A DNA stretch of 64,000 nucleotides. It comes from Streptomyces sp. R41. GTDB lineage: Bacteria; Actinomycetota; Actinomycetes; Streptomycetales; Streptomycetaceae. Under the pieces are notes generated by a model. The model was given only the letters and a program-made list of their open reading frames with translations. It was not told the DNA's origin and searched no databases. The position numbers and the translations under genes are program-made. Location of the stretch: contig NZ_CP163443.1 of assembly GCF_041053055.1 (NCBI RefSeq), forward strand, positions 4,092,001-4,156,000. Reading direction: 5' to 3'. This document shows, one piece after another, positions 1-7,293 of the stretch. The number at the start of each line of letters is the position of its first letter. Within the stretch, counting starts at the first letter, position 1.

Positions 1-369
1 AACGAGTGGGTCGACTTCCGCTCCTCCGCCCACGCCAGCGCGGTCGGCAAGAGCCTGCTCGGCCAGCTCGACCACAACGGCCGGCGCGACCACCTCGCCC
101 GCCACAAGATGGCCCGCCTCACCTCGCGCACCATCACCAGCGAGCGGCTCCTGCTGTCCCGGCTGGAGGCCCAGCCGCCCACGGTGCCGATGCTCGACCT
201 CCAGGAGTACGCCGTCGGCACGGTCTGCGCGGCCGTCCCCATCACGGCGGGCTCCTCCGTCGGCTGCCTCGCCCTGTCCCTGCCGGTAGAGCACGCCCAC
301 CGGCTCCGGCAGGCCGCGGACACGCTGAACCGCGGGGCGACCCCGGTCCTGCTGTCCCTGGCGATCTAG
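1..369 (+). CDS. IclR-family transcriptional regulator, C-terminal part (5' end outside window)
   Basis: The reading frame is open from the first base and ends at a TAG at 367-369, so only the last 122 residues are present. The motif AHASAVGKSLL near the start and the downstream EYAVGTVCAAVPI / SVGCLALSLP segments are typical of the IclR effector-binding domain, where the small-molecule ligand sits. The N-terminal winged HTH lies outside the window, so the target and ligand cannot be inferred. The internal ATG at 109 is not the real start, because IclR homology extends upstream of it. The tRNA-Lys gene follows on the same strand. Confidence 0.85.
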   Translation, partial: NEWVDFRSSAHASAVGKSLLGQLDHNGRRDHLARHKMARLTSRTITSERLLLSRLEAQPPTVPMLDLQEYAVGTVCAAVPITAGSSVGCLALSLPVEHAHRLRQAADTLNRGATPVLLSLAI

Positions 370-501
370 GCCGCCGTCCCCGGCGATCCGGGCCGTCTGT
401 TCCCGGCGATCCAGATCCGCCACCGGGTGGTCAGGAGCACCCCTGCGGACCAGGTAGTATTTCTTTTGTCGCCGACCGCGAGAGCGGGAGGTGAGAGTCA
501 T

Positions 502-575
502 GCGCCGCTAGCTCAGTTGGTTAGAGCAGCTGACTCTTAATCAGCGGGTCCGGGGTTCGAGTCCCTGGCGGCGCA
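502..575 (+). tRNA. tRNA-Lys (anticodon CTT)
   Basis: A full cloverleaf can be drawn. The 7-bp acceptor stem pairs GCGCCGC (502-508) with GCGGCGC (568-574), with discriminator A575. The D-arm is TAGCTCAGTTGGTTAGAGC, the anticodon arm is CTGACTCTTAATCAG with CTT in the loop, and the T-arm contains GGTTCGAGTCC. CCA is not fully encoded (ACCTT follows). A second copy, identical over all 74 bases, lies at 8854-8927. Confidence 0.97.
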
Positions 576-582
576 CCTTGGT

Positions 583-613
583 GAGGCCCTCCACAGCAGT
601 GGGGGGCCTTCAC
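583..613 (+). terminator. Probable terminator of tRNA-Lys
   Basis: An imperfect inverted repeat, TGAGGCCCTCCAC / GTGGGGGGCCTTCA with a 4-base loop, starts about 8 bases after the tRNA 3' end. It has no T-tract, as is common in Streptomyces. Confidence 0.5.
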
Positions 614-868
614 GTATGTTCCAGCACGTCCGACAGGGCGCGAACCGTCGGGGTCGCGTACAGCAGGCGCGGCGGAAGCGGGGGCAGGCCGCGTGCGCCC
701 TGAACAGGTAGATCCCCGCGACCACGATGGCGACCCCGTGGGACCAGGCCACGACGGTGAGCGCCGAGAACGATTCGAGGGCCGCCGACACCGCGCACAG
801 GCGTCCGGGTCCATCCTCCCCCCGAGCGGCGAGAGGAATTCCTCTCCTTCGCGTCCTTCGACAAAGTT
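614..868. other. Intergenic stretch without a supported gene
   Basis: I see no convincing gene here. A minus-strand frame (791 down to 537) would give a short peptide with one hydrophobic segment, but it runs straight into the tRNA gene and has no good ribosome binding site. The sequence is GC-rich with no clear repeats. Confidence 0.4.
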
Positions 869-898
869 CTTCCGAGACCTCTTCCCGTCCTTCGGAAG
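869..898 (-). terminator. Possible terminator of the two-component operon
   Basis: Inverted repeat CTTCCGA (869-875) / TCGGAAG (892-898) with a 16-base loop, about 30 bases downstream of the response-regulator stop on the minus strand. Confidence 0.4.
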
Positions 899-927
899 AC
901 CTCAGCCAAGCGGTTCCCCGGGGTCGC

Positions 928-1572
928 TCAGCCCCGCAGATAAGCCAGCACGGCCAGCACGCGTCGGTGGGTGTCCTCGGCCGGAGGCAGGTCCAGTTTT
1001 CCCAGGATGTTCCCGATGTGCTTGCCGACGGCCGCCTCGGTGACGACCAGTTGGCGGGCGATCGCCCCGTTGGACTTTCCCTCCGCCACCAGGCCGAGCA
1101 CCTCGCGCTCGCGCGGTGTCAGCGCCTCCAGCGGATCCCGCCGACGGCGCAGCAACTGCCGTACGACTTCCGGATCCACGACCGTCCCGCCCGCGGCCAC
1201 CCGCTCCACCGCCTCGGCGAACTGCTCGACCTGTCCGACGCGGTCCTTGAGGAGATAGCCGACGCCGGTGCCGTCCCCGGTGTCGAGGAGTTCGGCGGCG
1301 TACGCCCGCTGGACGTACTGGCTGAGGACGAGCACCGGCAGGCGCGGGTCCGCGGTCCGCAGGGCGAGGGCCGCGCGCAGTCCCTCGTCCTGGAAGCCGG
1401 GCGGCATCCGTACGTCGGTGACGACCAGGTCGGGCGCGTGCGCCGACACGGATTCCGTGAGCGCCGCCGCGTCGCCGACCGCCGCCACGACCTCGTGTCC
1501 GAAGCGGGCCAGCAGCCCCACCAGCCCCTCCCGCAGCAGCACACTGTCCTCGGCGAGCACGACTCTCAGCAA
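928..1572 (-). CDS. LuxR/NarL-family response regulator
   Basis: The second gene of a two-component pair, a DNA-binding response regulator that should be phosphorylated by the kinase encoded just upstream. The receiver domain starts almost at residue 1 (VVLAEDS, acidic pocket E8/D9) and has the phospho-acceptor D53 in VVTDVRMP and the conserved Lys in YLLKDR. The C-terminal GerE/LuxR HTH is marked by LTPREREVLGLVAEG and the KHIGNILGKL recognition region. I chose the TTG start at 1572 because it overlaps the kinase stop by 7 bases and gives the usual receiver N-terminus; a GTG at 1560 is the alternative. The longer in-frame extension upstream only reads antisense kinase sequence. Predicted length is 214 aa, normal for the family. 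Target genes are not evident. Confidence 0.92.
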   Translation of the reverse strand: MLRVVLAEDSVLLREGLVGLLARFGHEVVAAVGDAAALTESVSAHAPDLVVTDVRMPPGFQDEGLRAALALRTADPRLPVLVLSQYVQRAYAAELLDTGDGTGVGYLLKDRVGQVEQFAEAVERVAAGGTVVDPEVVRQLLRRRRDPLEALTPREREVLGLVAEGKSNGAIARQLVVTEAAVGKHIGNILGKLDLPPAEDTHRRVLAVLAYLRG

Positions 1573-2771
1573 GGGATCTCCATACGCAGCACGGTCGGAC
1601 CGCCGGGCGGGCTGTCGACGGTCAGTGTCCCATCGAGGACCGCCAGCCGGTCGGCGAGACCGGTGAGCCCCGACCCTCGCCCCGGGTCGGCTCCCCCGCT
1701 TCCGTCGTCCCGCACCTCGATCCGCAGCCGGTCCTCGCCGTACCGCCCGCTGATCCACGCCCGCTTCGCCCCGCTGTGCTTGCCCACGTTCGCGAGCGCC
1801 TCCCGCACGGCGAAGTACGCGGCGGACTCGACGGATTCGGCGTACCGTCCCAGGTCCACGTCCACCTCCGCGGGTACGGCGGACCGCTCGGCGGCATCGG
1901 CGATCGCGTCCCCGAGCCCGTAGTCGGCGAGCACCTGCGGGTGGATGCCGTGGATCAACTCCCGCAGCTCACCGAGGACTTGGTCCGTCTCCGCATGCGC
2001 GACCGCGAGCCGCTCCGCCAGCTCGGGCGGCGCGTCCAGACGCGCGAGCCCCAACGTCATGCTCAGCGCCACCAGCCGCTGCTGCGCCCCGTCGTGCAGA
2101 TCGCGTTCGATCCGCCGCCGCTCGGCCTCGAAGGCCGCCACCAGCCGGGCCCGGGACTTCGTCACCTCGGCGAGCCGCTGTTCGGGCTCGCGCGGGGCGA
2201 GCAGCAGCCGGGCGAGTGCGGCGCGGGCACGGGCGTACAGCGCGAGCGGCCACAGGAGTACGAGGAGCAGGGCGAGCCCGCCCGCCGCGGACAGGAACGC
2301 CTGCCCGTACGCGTCGATCAGCCACAGCTTGGCGATCCGGGTGTCACCGCCGGAGACGGCCAGCTGCACGGGTGCCCCCAGCATCGCGCCTGGCACGCCC
2401 AGCGCCCCCGCCAGTACCAGCAGGTCCAGCGGCCACAGCACGAACGCCAGCAGGACGGCGTACGCGAGCTCGCGCCAGGTCGCCTGCTCGGTGAACCGGA
2501 GCCGGGCCCAGGCGGCGAGGCCCGGTTCGTCCGGGGCCCGGTGAGGGCCGGTCACCGGCGCCCCACCGCCGAGCCGCAGCCGCCACCGCTCCACCACCCC
2601 CACGGGCACCCCCGTCAGCGCGAGCAGCGCCAGCAGTGGCAGCCCGACGAGCACGGGCGTCAGCGCGGCGCCGACGACGCCGAGCACCAGCAGTCCGACG
2701 AGCAGCGGGACGCCGACGAGTACGCCGCTGACGAGATACCCCACCGGGCGTACCGGATTCCTGCGGATCAT
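1566..2771 (-). CDS. Two-component sensor histidine kinase (HisKA_3 type)
   Basis: Membrane sensor kinase that phosphorylates the adjoining LuxR-type regulator. About four hydrophobic helices fill the N-terminal half (two near residues 12-55, then VLLAFVLWPLDLLVLAGAL and LALLLVLLWPLAL). The HisKA_3 dimerisation and phospho-acceptor segment ERRRIERDLHDGAQQRL follows, with the His near residue 225. The HATPase_c domain ends in RDDGSGG and GSGLTGLADRL boxes. There is no large extracellular domain, so the signal is probably sensed within the membrane, as in other Streptomyces kinases of this short class. The start could also be 2798 (nine residues longer); neither site has a strong Shine-Dalgarno sequence. 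The stop overlaps the regulator start, so the two are translationally coupled. Confidence 0.92.
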   Translation of the reverse strand: MIRRNPVRPVGYLVSGVLVGVPLLVGLLVLGVVGAALTPVLVGLPLLALLALTGVPVGVVERWRLRLGGGAPVTGPHRAPDEPGLAAWARLRFTEQATWRELAYAVLLAFVLWPLDLLVLAGALGVPGAMLGAPVQLAVSGGDTRIAKLWLIDAYGQAFLSAAGGLALLLVLLWPLALYARARAALARLLLAPREPEQRLAEVTKSRARLVAAFEAERRRIERDLHDGAQQRLVALSMTLGLARLDAPPELAERLAVAHAETDQVLGELRELIHGIHPQVLADYGLGDAIADAAERSAVPAEVDVDLGRYAESVESAAYFAVREALANVGKHSGAKRAWISGRYGEDRLRIEVRDDGSGGADPGRGSGLTGLADRLAVLDGTLTVDSPPGGPTVLRMEIPC

Positions 2772-2841
2772 GCGGCCACGGTAGGCGGCGCCCGGCACCT
2801 TGGACCATACGAGCAGCGGGTGTACCGGGGTGGGCCCAGCC

Positions 2842-4500
2842 CTACCGCGTCAGCAACTCCTCGCGCCCCCGTGCCCGGTACTCGTCCACCAGCCCCTCGA
2901 CGTCCGCCTCCGCCAGCCTCCGGTACGCGCACTCCCCCGGTGGCCGCCACCACACCGGATCGGCGCACCGGAAACCCTCCCGGCGCAGCCCCACCCGGTG
3001 GATCTTGTTGGTGGCCGTGACGGGCATCCGCTCCACGATCCGCACGAAACGGGGCGCCATCTTGGTGCCCAAGTCCGGCTGGGAGAGGAGGAATTCACCG
3101 AAGTCCAGCGGATCGAAGGAGACCCCCGCCTTCAGAGCCACCGTCGCCATCACCTGGTCCCCGGCCACGGGATCCGGCACCGCGTACACCGCCACGGCGA
3201 CTGCGTCCGCGTACCGGGCGAGGATGTTCTCGATCACCGCGGCCGCGAGGTTCTCGCTGTCGACGCGGAGGCGGTCGTCCGTGCGGCCCGCGAAATACAA
3301 GAACCCGGCGGCGTCGCGGTAGAAGAGGTCGCCGGTCCAGTACCATCCGTCGCGCCGCCGGGCGGCGTCCGCGGCCGGGTTGCGCCAGTAGCCCTCGAAG
3401 GGGTTGGGGCCGCGGTTCACCAACTCACCTATGGCATCCGCCCCGTTGAGGAGCCGCCCGTCCTCGGCGAAGACGGCGGCCGGGCACTCGCGCCGGGTCG
3501 CCGGATCGACCACCGCGAGGTCGTCCCCGGGCGCCGCCCGTCCGATCGCCCCGGTCGGGGTGCCGGGCACCCGCTGGATGGCCGCGCCGCCTTCCGAGGA
3601 GCCGTACCCCTCCACAAGGCGCACCCCGAAGCGCTGCTCGAAGGCGGCCGCGTCGACCGCGCCGGCTTCCGTGCCGAAGCCCATCCGCAGCGGATTGTCA
3701 CGGTCGTCGGGACGGGCGGGCGTGGCCAGCAGGTACTGCACGGCGCGGCCCACATAGGTGAAGTACGTGGCCTCGCAGGCCCGTACGTCGGCGAGGAACC
3801 CCGAGGCGGAGAACCGGCGCCGCAGCGCGACCGTCGCGCCCGCCGCCAGCGCGGGCGCCCAGTCGGCGATCACCGCGTTGCCGTGGAACATCGGCATACA
3901 GATGTAGTGCGTGTCGTCCGGTCGCACCCCGAAGTGGTCGACGAGCGACTGCCCGGCGGCGGCGAGCCTGCCCTGGGTGCAGATCGCGGCCTTGGGGGCA
4001 CCGGTCGAGCCGGAGGTGAAGTAGAGGAGGAGACGGTCGTCCGGGGTCGCGCCGGAGGCGTCCGGCTTCGTGCCCTCGTACGACGCGAGGAGGTCGGCGT
4101 ACGCGTCCGTTTCGGTCACCAGGACGCGTACGCCGGGGAGTTCGAGGTTGTCGAGGAGCGGCAGGTGGGCCCGCTCGGTGATCAGGACGCGGCACTCGGT
4201 GTGCAGGATGTCGCGGGCCAGTTCGGGGCCGCGCCGGGTCGGATTGATCCCGGCGACGGCGGCGCCGGCGAGGGCGGCCGCGCTCAACCACATCGGATAC
4301 TCGGGGGTGTTGTCGAGCAGCACCCCGAGGTGCCGTTCGGCGCCGGGCGGCAGCAGATCGGCGAGCAGCGCCGCCCGCGCCGCCGCGCCCGCCGCCACCC
4401 GGTGGTGGCTCAGGACCCGCCCCTCGAACCACAGCCCAGGACGGTGGTCGCCCCATCGTTCCCGCACGAGCTCCGCGACGGTACGCCTCATGGACCCCAT
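2842..4500 (-). CDS. Acyl-CoA synthetase, FadD17-like (AMP-forming)
   Basis: ANL-superfamily adenylating enzyme of 552 aa that should activate a fatty or other carboxylic acid to its CoA thioester through an acyl-AMP. Visible motifs are the P-loop-like YFTSGSTGAPKAA (about residue 180), the EGYGSSEGG region (A5-type), YWTGDLFYRD with the adenosine-binding Asp, GRTDDRLRVDSEN as the hinge, and NKIHRVGLR containing the catalytic C-terminal Lys. The N-terminus HRPGLWFEGR and the overall order match FadD17-like actinobacterial ligases. The substrate is not determinable. A perfect TGACG-TAC-CGTCA palindrome sits 16 bases upstream of the ATG and is likely the binding site of a TetR-type regulator. 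An alternative start is the Met three codons downstream (ATG at 4491). Confidence 0.9.
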   Translation of the reverse strand: MGSMRRTVAELVRERWGDHRPGLWFEGRVLSHHRVAAGAAARAALLADLLPPGAERHLGVLLDNTPEYPMWLSAAALAGAAVAGINPTRRGPELARDILHTECRVLITERAHLPLLDNLELPGVRVLVTETDAYADLLASYEGTKPDASGATPDDRLLLYFTSGSTGAPKAAICTQGRLAAAGQSLVDHFGVRPDDTHYICMPMFHGNAVIADWAPALAAGATVALRRRFSASGFLADVRACEATYFTYVGRAVQYLLATPARPDDRDNPLRMGFGTEAGAVDAAAFEQRFGVRLVEGYGSSEGGAAIQRVPGTPTGAIGRAAPGDDLAVVDPATRRECPAAVFAEDGRLLNGADAIGELVNRGPNPFEGYWRNPAADAARRRDGWYWTGDLFYRDAAGFLYFAGRTDDRLRVDSENLAAAVIENILARYADAVAVAVYAVPDPVAGDQVMATVALKAGVSFDPLDFGEFLLSQPDLGTKMAPRFVRIVERMPVTATNKIHRVGLRREGFRCADPVWWRPPGECAYRRLAEADVEGLVDEYRARGREELLTR

Positions 4501-4516
4501 GGGGGCGCACCATAAT

Positions 4517-4529
4517 TGACGTACCGTCA
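4517..4529 (-). promoter_or_regulatory. Palindromic operator upstream of the acyl-CoA ligase
   Basis: TGACG-TAC-CGTCA is a perfect 5+3+5 inverted repeat just upstream of the fadD-like start. Reading on the minus strand a TTATGGT element lies next to it, so a bound repressor would cover the promoter or ribosome-loading region. Sites of this form are common ahead of TetR-controlled fatty-acid genes in Streptomyces; assigning it to such a regulator is an inference. Confidence 0.5.
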
Positions 4530-4570
4530 GATGGGGAGAGGCGCGGCGCGCGCAGCACCGGTACCGCGGC

Positions 4571-5038
4571 CTACATCCCGAAGAACCCGTCGCTCGCCGC
4601 CGACATCTGGTGGTACGTGACCATGAAGCCGACGCAGAAGGCGACGATCACGCCGAAGAACACCAGCATGCCGACCGTGCCCGCGGCGGCCTTGACCGGG
4701 CTCGGCGCGTGGGCCGTGGCCTTCTCGGGGCGCTCGGCCGCGTAGTGCACGGTGACGATGTCACCCTCGACGACGGTCGAGGGGCCGTTCGCCTCCTCGA
4801 AGCGGGCCGTACGGCCGTCGCGCGTCGTGAACTCGTACACGTGGTGCAGCGTCGTGGTCACGGAGGTGTCGCCACCGCCGCCGCTGGTCGTCGTGTACGA
4901 GCGAAGACAGCGCGCCTCGGCGGTCAGTCCGCTGTTCCAGGCGCTCCTGAGCTCCAGCGAGCGGCGGACCACCTTGGCCGCCGCGAGGAGCACCACGGCC
5001 ATGATCAGTCCGGGTATGGCGTAGAAGAAGACGTCCAT
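4571..5038 (-). CDS. DUF3592-type membrane protein
   Basis: A 155-aa protein with an N-terminal hydrophobic helix (FYAIPGLIMAVVLLAAAKVV) and a second near the C-terminus (AGTVGMLVFFGVIVAFCVGFMV). Between them is a beta-rich segment containing VYEFTTRDGRTARFEE and GDIVTVHYAAERPEKA, which matches the pattern of DUF3592 proteins (small two-helix membrane proteins of unknown role). A short Gly-rich stretch (SGGGGD) is a likely surface loop. The start has only a weak ribosome binding site. It lies on the same strand as the ligase, 70 bases upstream of it, but the operator between them suggests separate transcription. Confidence 0.8.
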   Translation of the reverse strand: MDVFFYAIPGLIMAVVLLAAAKVVRRSLELRSAWNSGLTAEARCLRSYTTTSGGGGDTSVTTTLHHVYEFTTRDGRTARFEEANGPSTVVEGDIVTVHYAAERPEKATAHAPSPVKAAAGTVGMLVFFGVIVAFCVGFMVTYHQMSAASDGFFGM

Positions 5039-5173
5039 GACATTCCCCCGTGTTCGCGTACTCGCGTGTTCGCTACCGCTCCCTGCACGCCGTCATGGTC
5101 ATGTCGACGTGCAGGGAACATACCCGCGGGTACCGGGGCCGCGCCTCAAGGGATCCTCAGAAATCAGGCGCCG

Positions 5174-5782
5174 TCAGAACGTCACGTCCGCGCACGAGTA
5201 GAACGCGTTCGCCGTGTCCGCGATCGTCCACACGCCGAGGATGATGTGGTGCCCGCTCTTGCCGGTGGGCAGCGTGCCGGTGTGCGAGAACGTGGACGGG
5301 GGGCGCTGTCCGTTGTAGGGGACCGTCAGGAACGGGGTGGTCTCCAGGTCCGCGCGGGTCAGTGCGTGGCTCTGGTTCCAGCCGGTCTTGGTGACGAAGT
5401 ACTTGAAGTCGGTCGTGGCGTGCACGGCCGTGAACTGCCAGCGGAAGCTGTAGCTCTGGCCGCTGGTGACCCTGGTCGTCGGCCAGGCCCCGCCCGAGGG
5501 GGTCTTGGGCTGGTCGAGCTGGCTGAAGTTGGTGTGGTTCGCGGAACAGATCTGGCCGTCGGCGGGACCGGCCGCGGGGAAGCCCTTCGGGCCCTCGACA
5601 CTCTGGGGCTCCCACTGGATGTCACCGCAGTTGGCGACGGTGCCGCCGTTCGCGGCGCACATCTTCTGCCGGCTGAGGGGCTGGTCGGTGTAGCCGTGGG
5701 CGCTGGCACCGCCGGTCGAGAGCACGAAGGTGCCCGCGGTGGCGAGGCCGAGCGCGGCCGCATAGAACTTGGCTTTGCGCAT
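5174..5782 (-). CDS. Lytic polysaccharide monooxygenase, AA10 family (chitin-binding type)
   Basis: Secreted copper enzyme that oxidatively cleaves chitin- or cellulose-like glycans. The signal peptide ends at ASA, leaving His29 as the mature N-terminus; His29 and His121 (in FTAVHATTDF) form the copper-binding histidine brace. Cysteines expected for AA10 disulfides are present (C42/C52, C79 and one near the C-terminus). There is no extra carbohydrate-binding module; 202 aa is normal for a single-domain AA10. The neighbourhood (SPFH, NlpC, cslA-glxA-cslZ) matches that of the S. coelicolor SCO2833 LPMO, which has been tied to hyphal-tip glycan and chitin handling. A DasR-type box lies 57 bases upstream, suggesting induction through GlcNAc signalling. 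Confidence 0.95.
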   Translation of the reverse strand: MRKAKFYAAALGLATAGTFVLSTGGASAHGYTDQPLSRQKMCAANGGTVANCGDIQWEPQSVEGPKGFPAAGPADGQICSANHTNFSQLDQPKTPSGGAWPTTRVTSGQSYSFRWQFTAVHATTDFKYFVTKTGWNQSHALTRADLETTPFLTVPYNGQRPPSTFSHTGTLPTGKSGHHIILGVWTIADTANAFYSCADVTF

Positions 5783-5838
5783 GCTGCCGCTCCTGGAGGA
5801 CGTGGGGGAAGTTCTCGTGAGCCGTGCGCGCGATGTTC

Positions 5839-5850
5839 AGGTCTAGACCA
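5839..5850 (-). promoter_or_regulatory. DasR-responsive element (dre) candidate
   Basis: AGGTCTAGACCA contains the perfect palindrome GGTCTAGACC (5840-5849) and matches the core of the known DasR dre (TGGTCTAGACCA). It lies 57 bases upstream of the LPMO start, the usual position for chitin-utilisation genes. Confidence 0.75.
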
Positions 5851-5919
5851 AGTCCCAGATTATTGCCGTGAGTTGAACATGTCCATACCAATCTCGGGAG
5901 ACGTTTCCGAAGAGACCCC

Positions 5920-7134
5920 TCACGAGGAGGCCTCCCTCCGCCCGGTGTAGAACGCCACCGTCAGGTCCTTCACCAGCGCCTTGCGCTCGTAGTCGTCCAG
6001 TTCGACCAGCCCGCGCATCGTCAGCCGGGTCACCGTGTCCTCGACCGAGTCGACGACGGAGGTGAGCACGGTGTCGCGGTGCTGGGCGTCCAGCGCCGCG
6101 ATCCGGCGGCGCTGCATCACGGCGGCCACCTCGGGCGCGTACTCGATCCGGGTCGGCTGGGCCGAGAACACCTGCAGCCCGACGGGTGCCGTGTCGGCGG
6201 CGACCAGCCGGGTCAGCGCCTCGCCGACCGCGTCCGTGTTGCGCAGGGTCACGTCCTTGACGACGGCCGGCGGCGCCTCGGCCGGGAGCTGTGAGAGCAC
6301 CCGGGAGAGCGCCGCCTCCACGCACTCCCGCAGATACGTCTGGTGGTCCTCGACCCCGAGCGTGGCGCGCGCGGTGTCCTTGACACGCCAGACGACGAGC
6401 ACGACCACCCGCAGCGCGACCCCGTTCGCGTCGACCACGGACATCGGCTCACTGCGCCAGTGCCGCAGCCGGACGTCGACACGGCGGCGTAGCACCAGCG
6501 GGTTGACCCACATCAGCCCGGTGCGCCGGACCGTGCCGCGGTAGCGCCCGAAGAGACCGAGCACCCAGGCCCGCCCGGTCCGGCCGCGGGCGAGACCGCC
6601 GAAGCCGAACAGGCCGAGCGCCCCGGCCCCGGCGTACGCGGCCCACTGCGCGGGTCCGAGCCCGGCGCCCGCGTGCCCCGGAAGCTCCAGCGCCTTCAGC
6701 ACGGTCGGCGGCAACGCGCCCGACCACCACGAGGTGAGCACACATCCGGCCACACCACAGGCCCCGGCCAGCACTCCCGCCACTCCGGGCAGCACCCGGG
6801 CGGGGTGCTCGACCAGTTCGGGGTCTACCTCCGGGACCGGGCGCGGGGCCCTGCCGGGTACGGGCCGCCGGATCCGCGGCTGCTCGCCGGTGCCGCGCCG
6901 CCGGCCCACGACGGCGGGCGTGAGGGGCACCGAGACCGGCTCGGGGTCGTCACGGAAGAGCAGATGGACGGGGATCTCGGTGGTCGACTCGTTCTGGATG
7001 AGCCGTGCGGATCGCGTACCACCGCCCTCCGGTGCCGCTGCCGATGCCGATACCGGTGCTGATGCCGATACCGATGCGTCCGGCCCCGTCCCTGCCCCTT
7101 CGGACTCCGGGGTGTGTGAAGTCGTCGTACTCAT
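5920..7134 (-). CDS. SPFH/Band 7 (prohibitin/stomatin-like) membrane protein
   Basis: A 404-aa protein. An N-terminal disordered region rich in Ala, Ser and Thr is followed by two hydrophobic segments (VAGVLAGACGVAGCVLTSWW and an AAYAGAGALGLFGFGG segment). The SPFH domain covers roughly residues 200-380 (RTGLMWVNPLVLRRRVDVRL, DANGVALRVVVLVVWRV, LRECVEAALSRVLSQLP). Such proteins organise membrane microdomains. I chose the ATG at 7134 because GGAGG sits five bases before it; two upstream Met codons in frame lack this spacing. It lies inside the conserved LPMO-SPFH-NlpC-cslA neighbourhood, so a role in organising the polar glycan-synthesis site is plausible but only inferred from context. Confidence 0.9.
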   Translation of the reverse strand: MSTTTSHTPESEGAGTGPDASVSASAPVSASAAAPEGGGTRSARLIQNESTTEIPVHLLFRDDPEPVSVPLTPAVVGRRRGTGEQPRIRRPVPGRAPRPVPEVDPELVEHPARVLPGVAGVLAGACGVAGCVLTSWWSGALPPTVLKALELPGHAGAGLGPAQWAAYAGAGALGLFGFGGLARGRTGRAWVLGLFGRYRGTVRRTGLMWVNPLVLRRRVDVRLRHWRSEPMSVVDANGVALRVVVLVVWRVKDTARATLGVEDHQTYLRECVEAALSRVLSQLPAEAPPAVVKDVTLRNTDAVGEALTRLVAADTAPVGLQVFSAQPTRIEYAPEVAAVMQRRRIAALDAQHRDTVLTSVVDSVEDTVTRLTMRGLVELDDYERKALVKDLTVAFYTGRREASS

Positions 7135-7211
7135 ACGTGCCTCCATGCCTCCGCGCCTGGAAGTTTCGTAAGAACTCGGATGTCGGCCCAACTCGGGCTC
7201 TCGTCCGAGTC

Positions 7212-7239
7212 CGGTATCCCGCCCGAGTTCGGGATACCG
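7212..7239 (-). terminator. Hairpin terminator after the NlpC/P60 gene
   Basis: Perfect 10-bp inverted repeat CGGTATCCCG (7212-7221) / CGGGATACCG (7230-7239) with an 8-base loop, 55 bases downstream of the NlpC/P60 stop. It separates that gene from the SPFH gene. Confidence 0.65.
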
Positions 7240-7293
7240 CCCGAAACCCGGGATTTCGCACGAACTCGAATGTGTGCAGGACTCGAATGGTGC

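Noticed and set aside
537..791. 84-aa minus-strand peptide with a hydrophobic stretch
   Set aside because: It runs into the tRNA-Lys gene, ends in a peptide typical of tRNA antisense translation and lacks a ribosome binding site.
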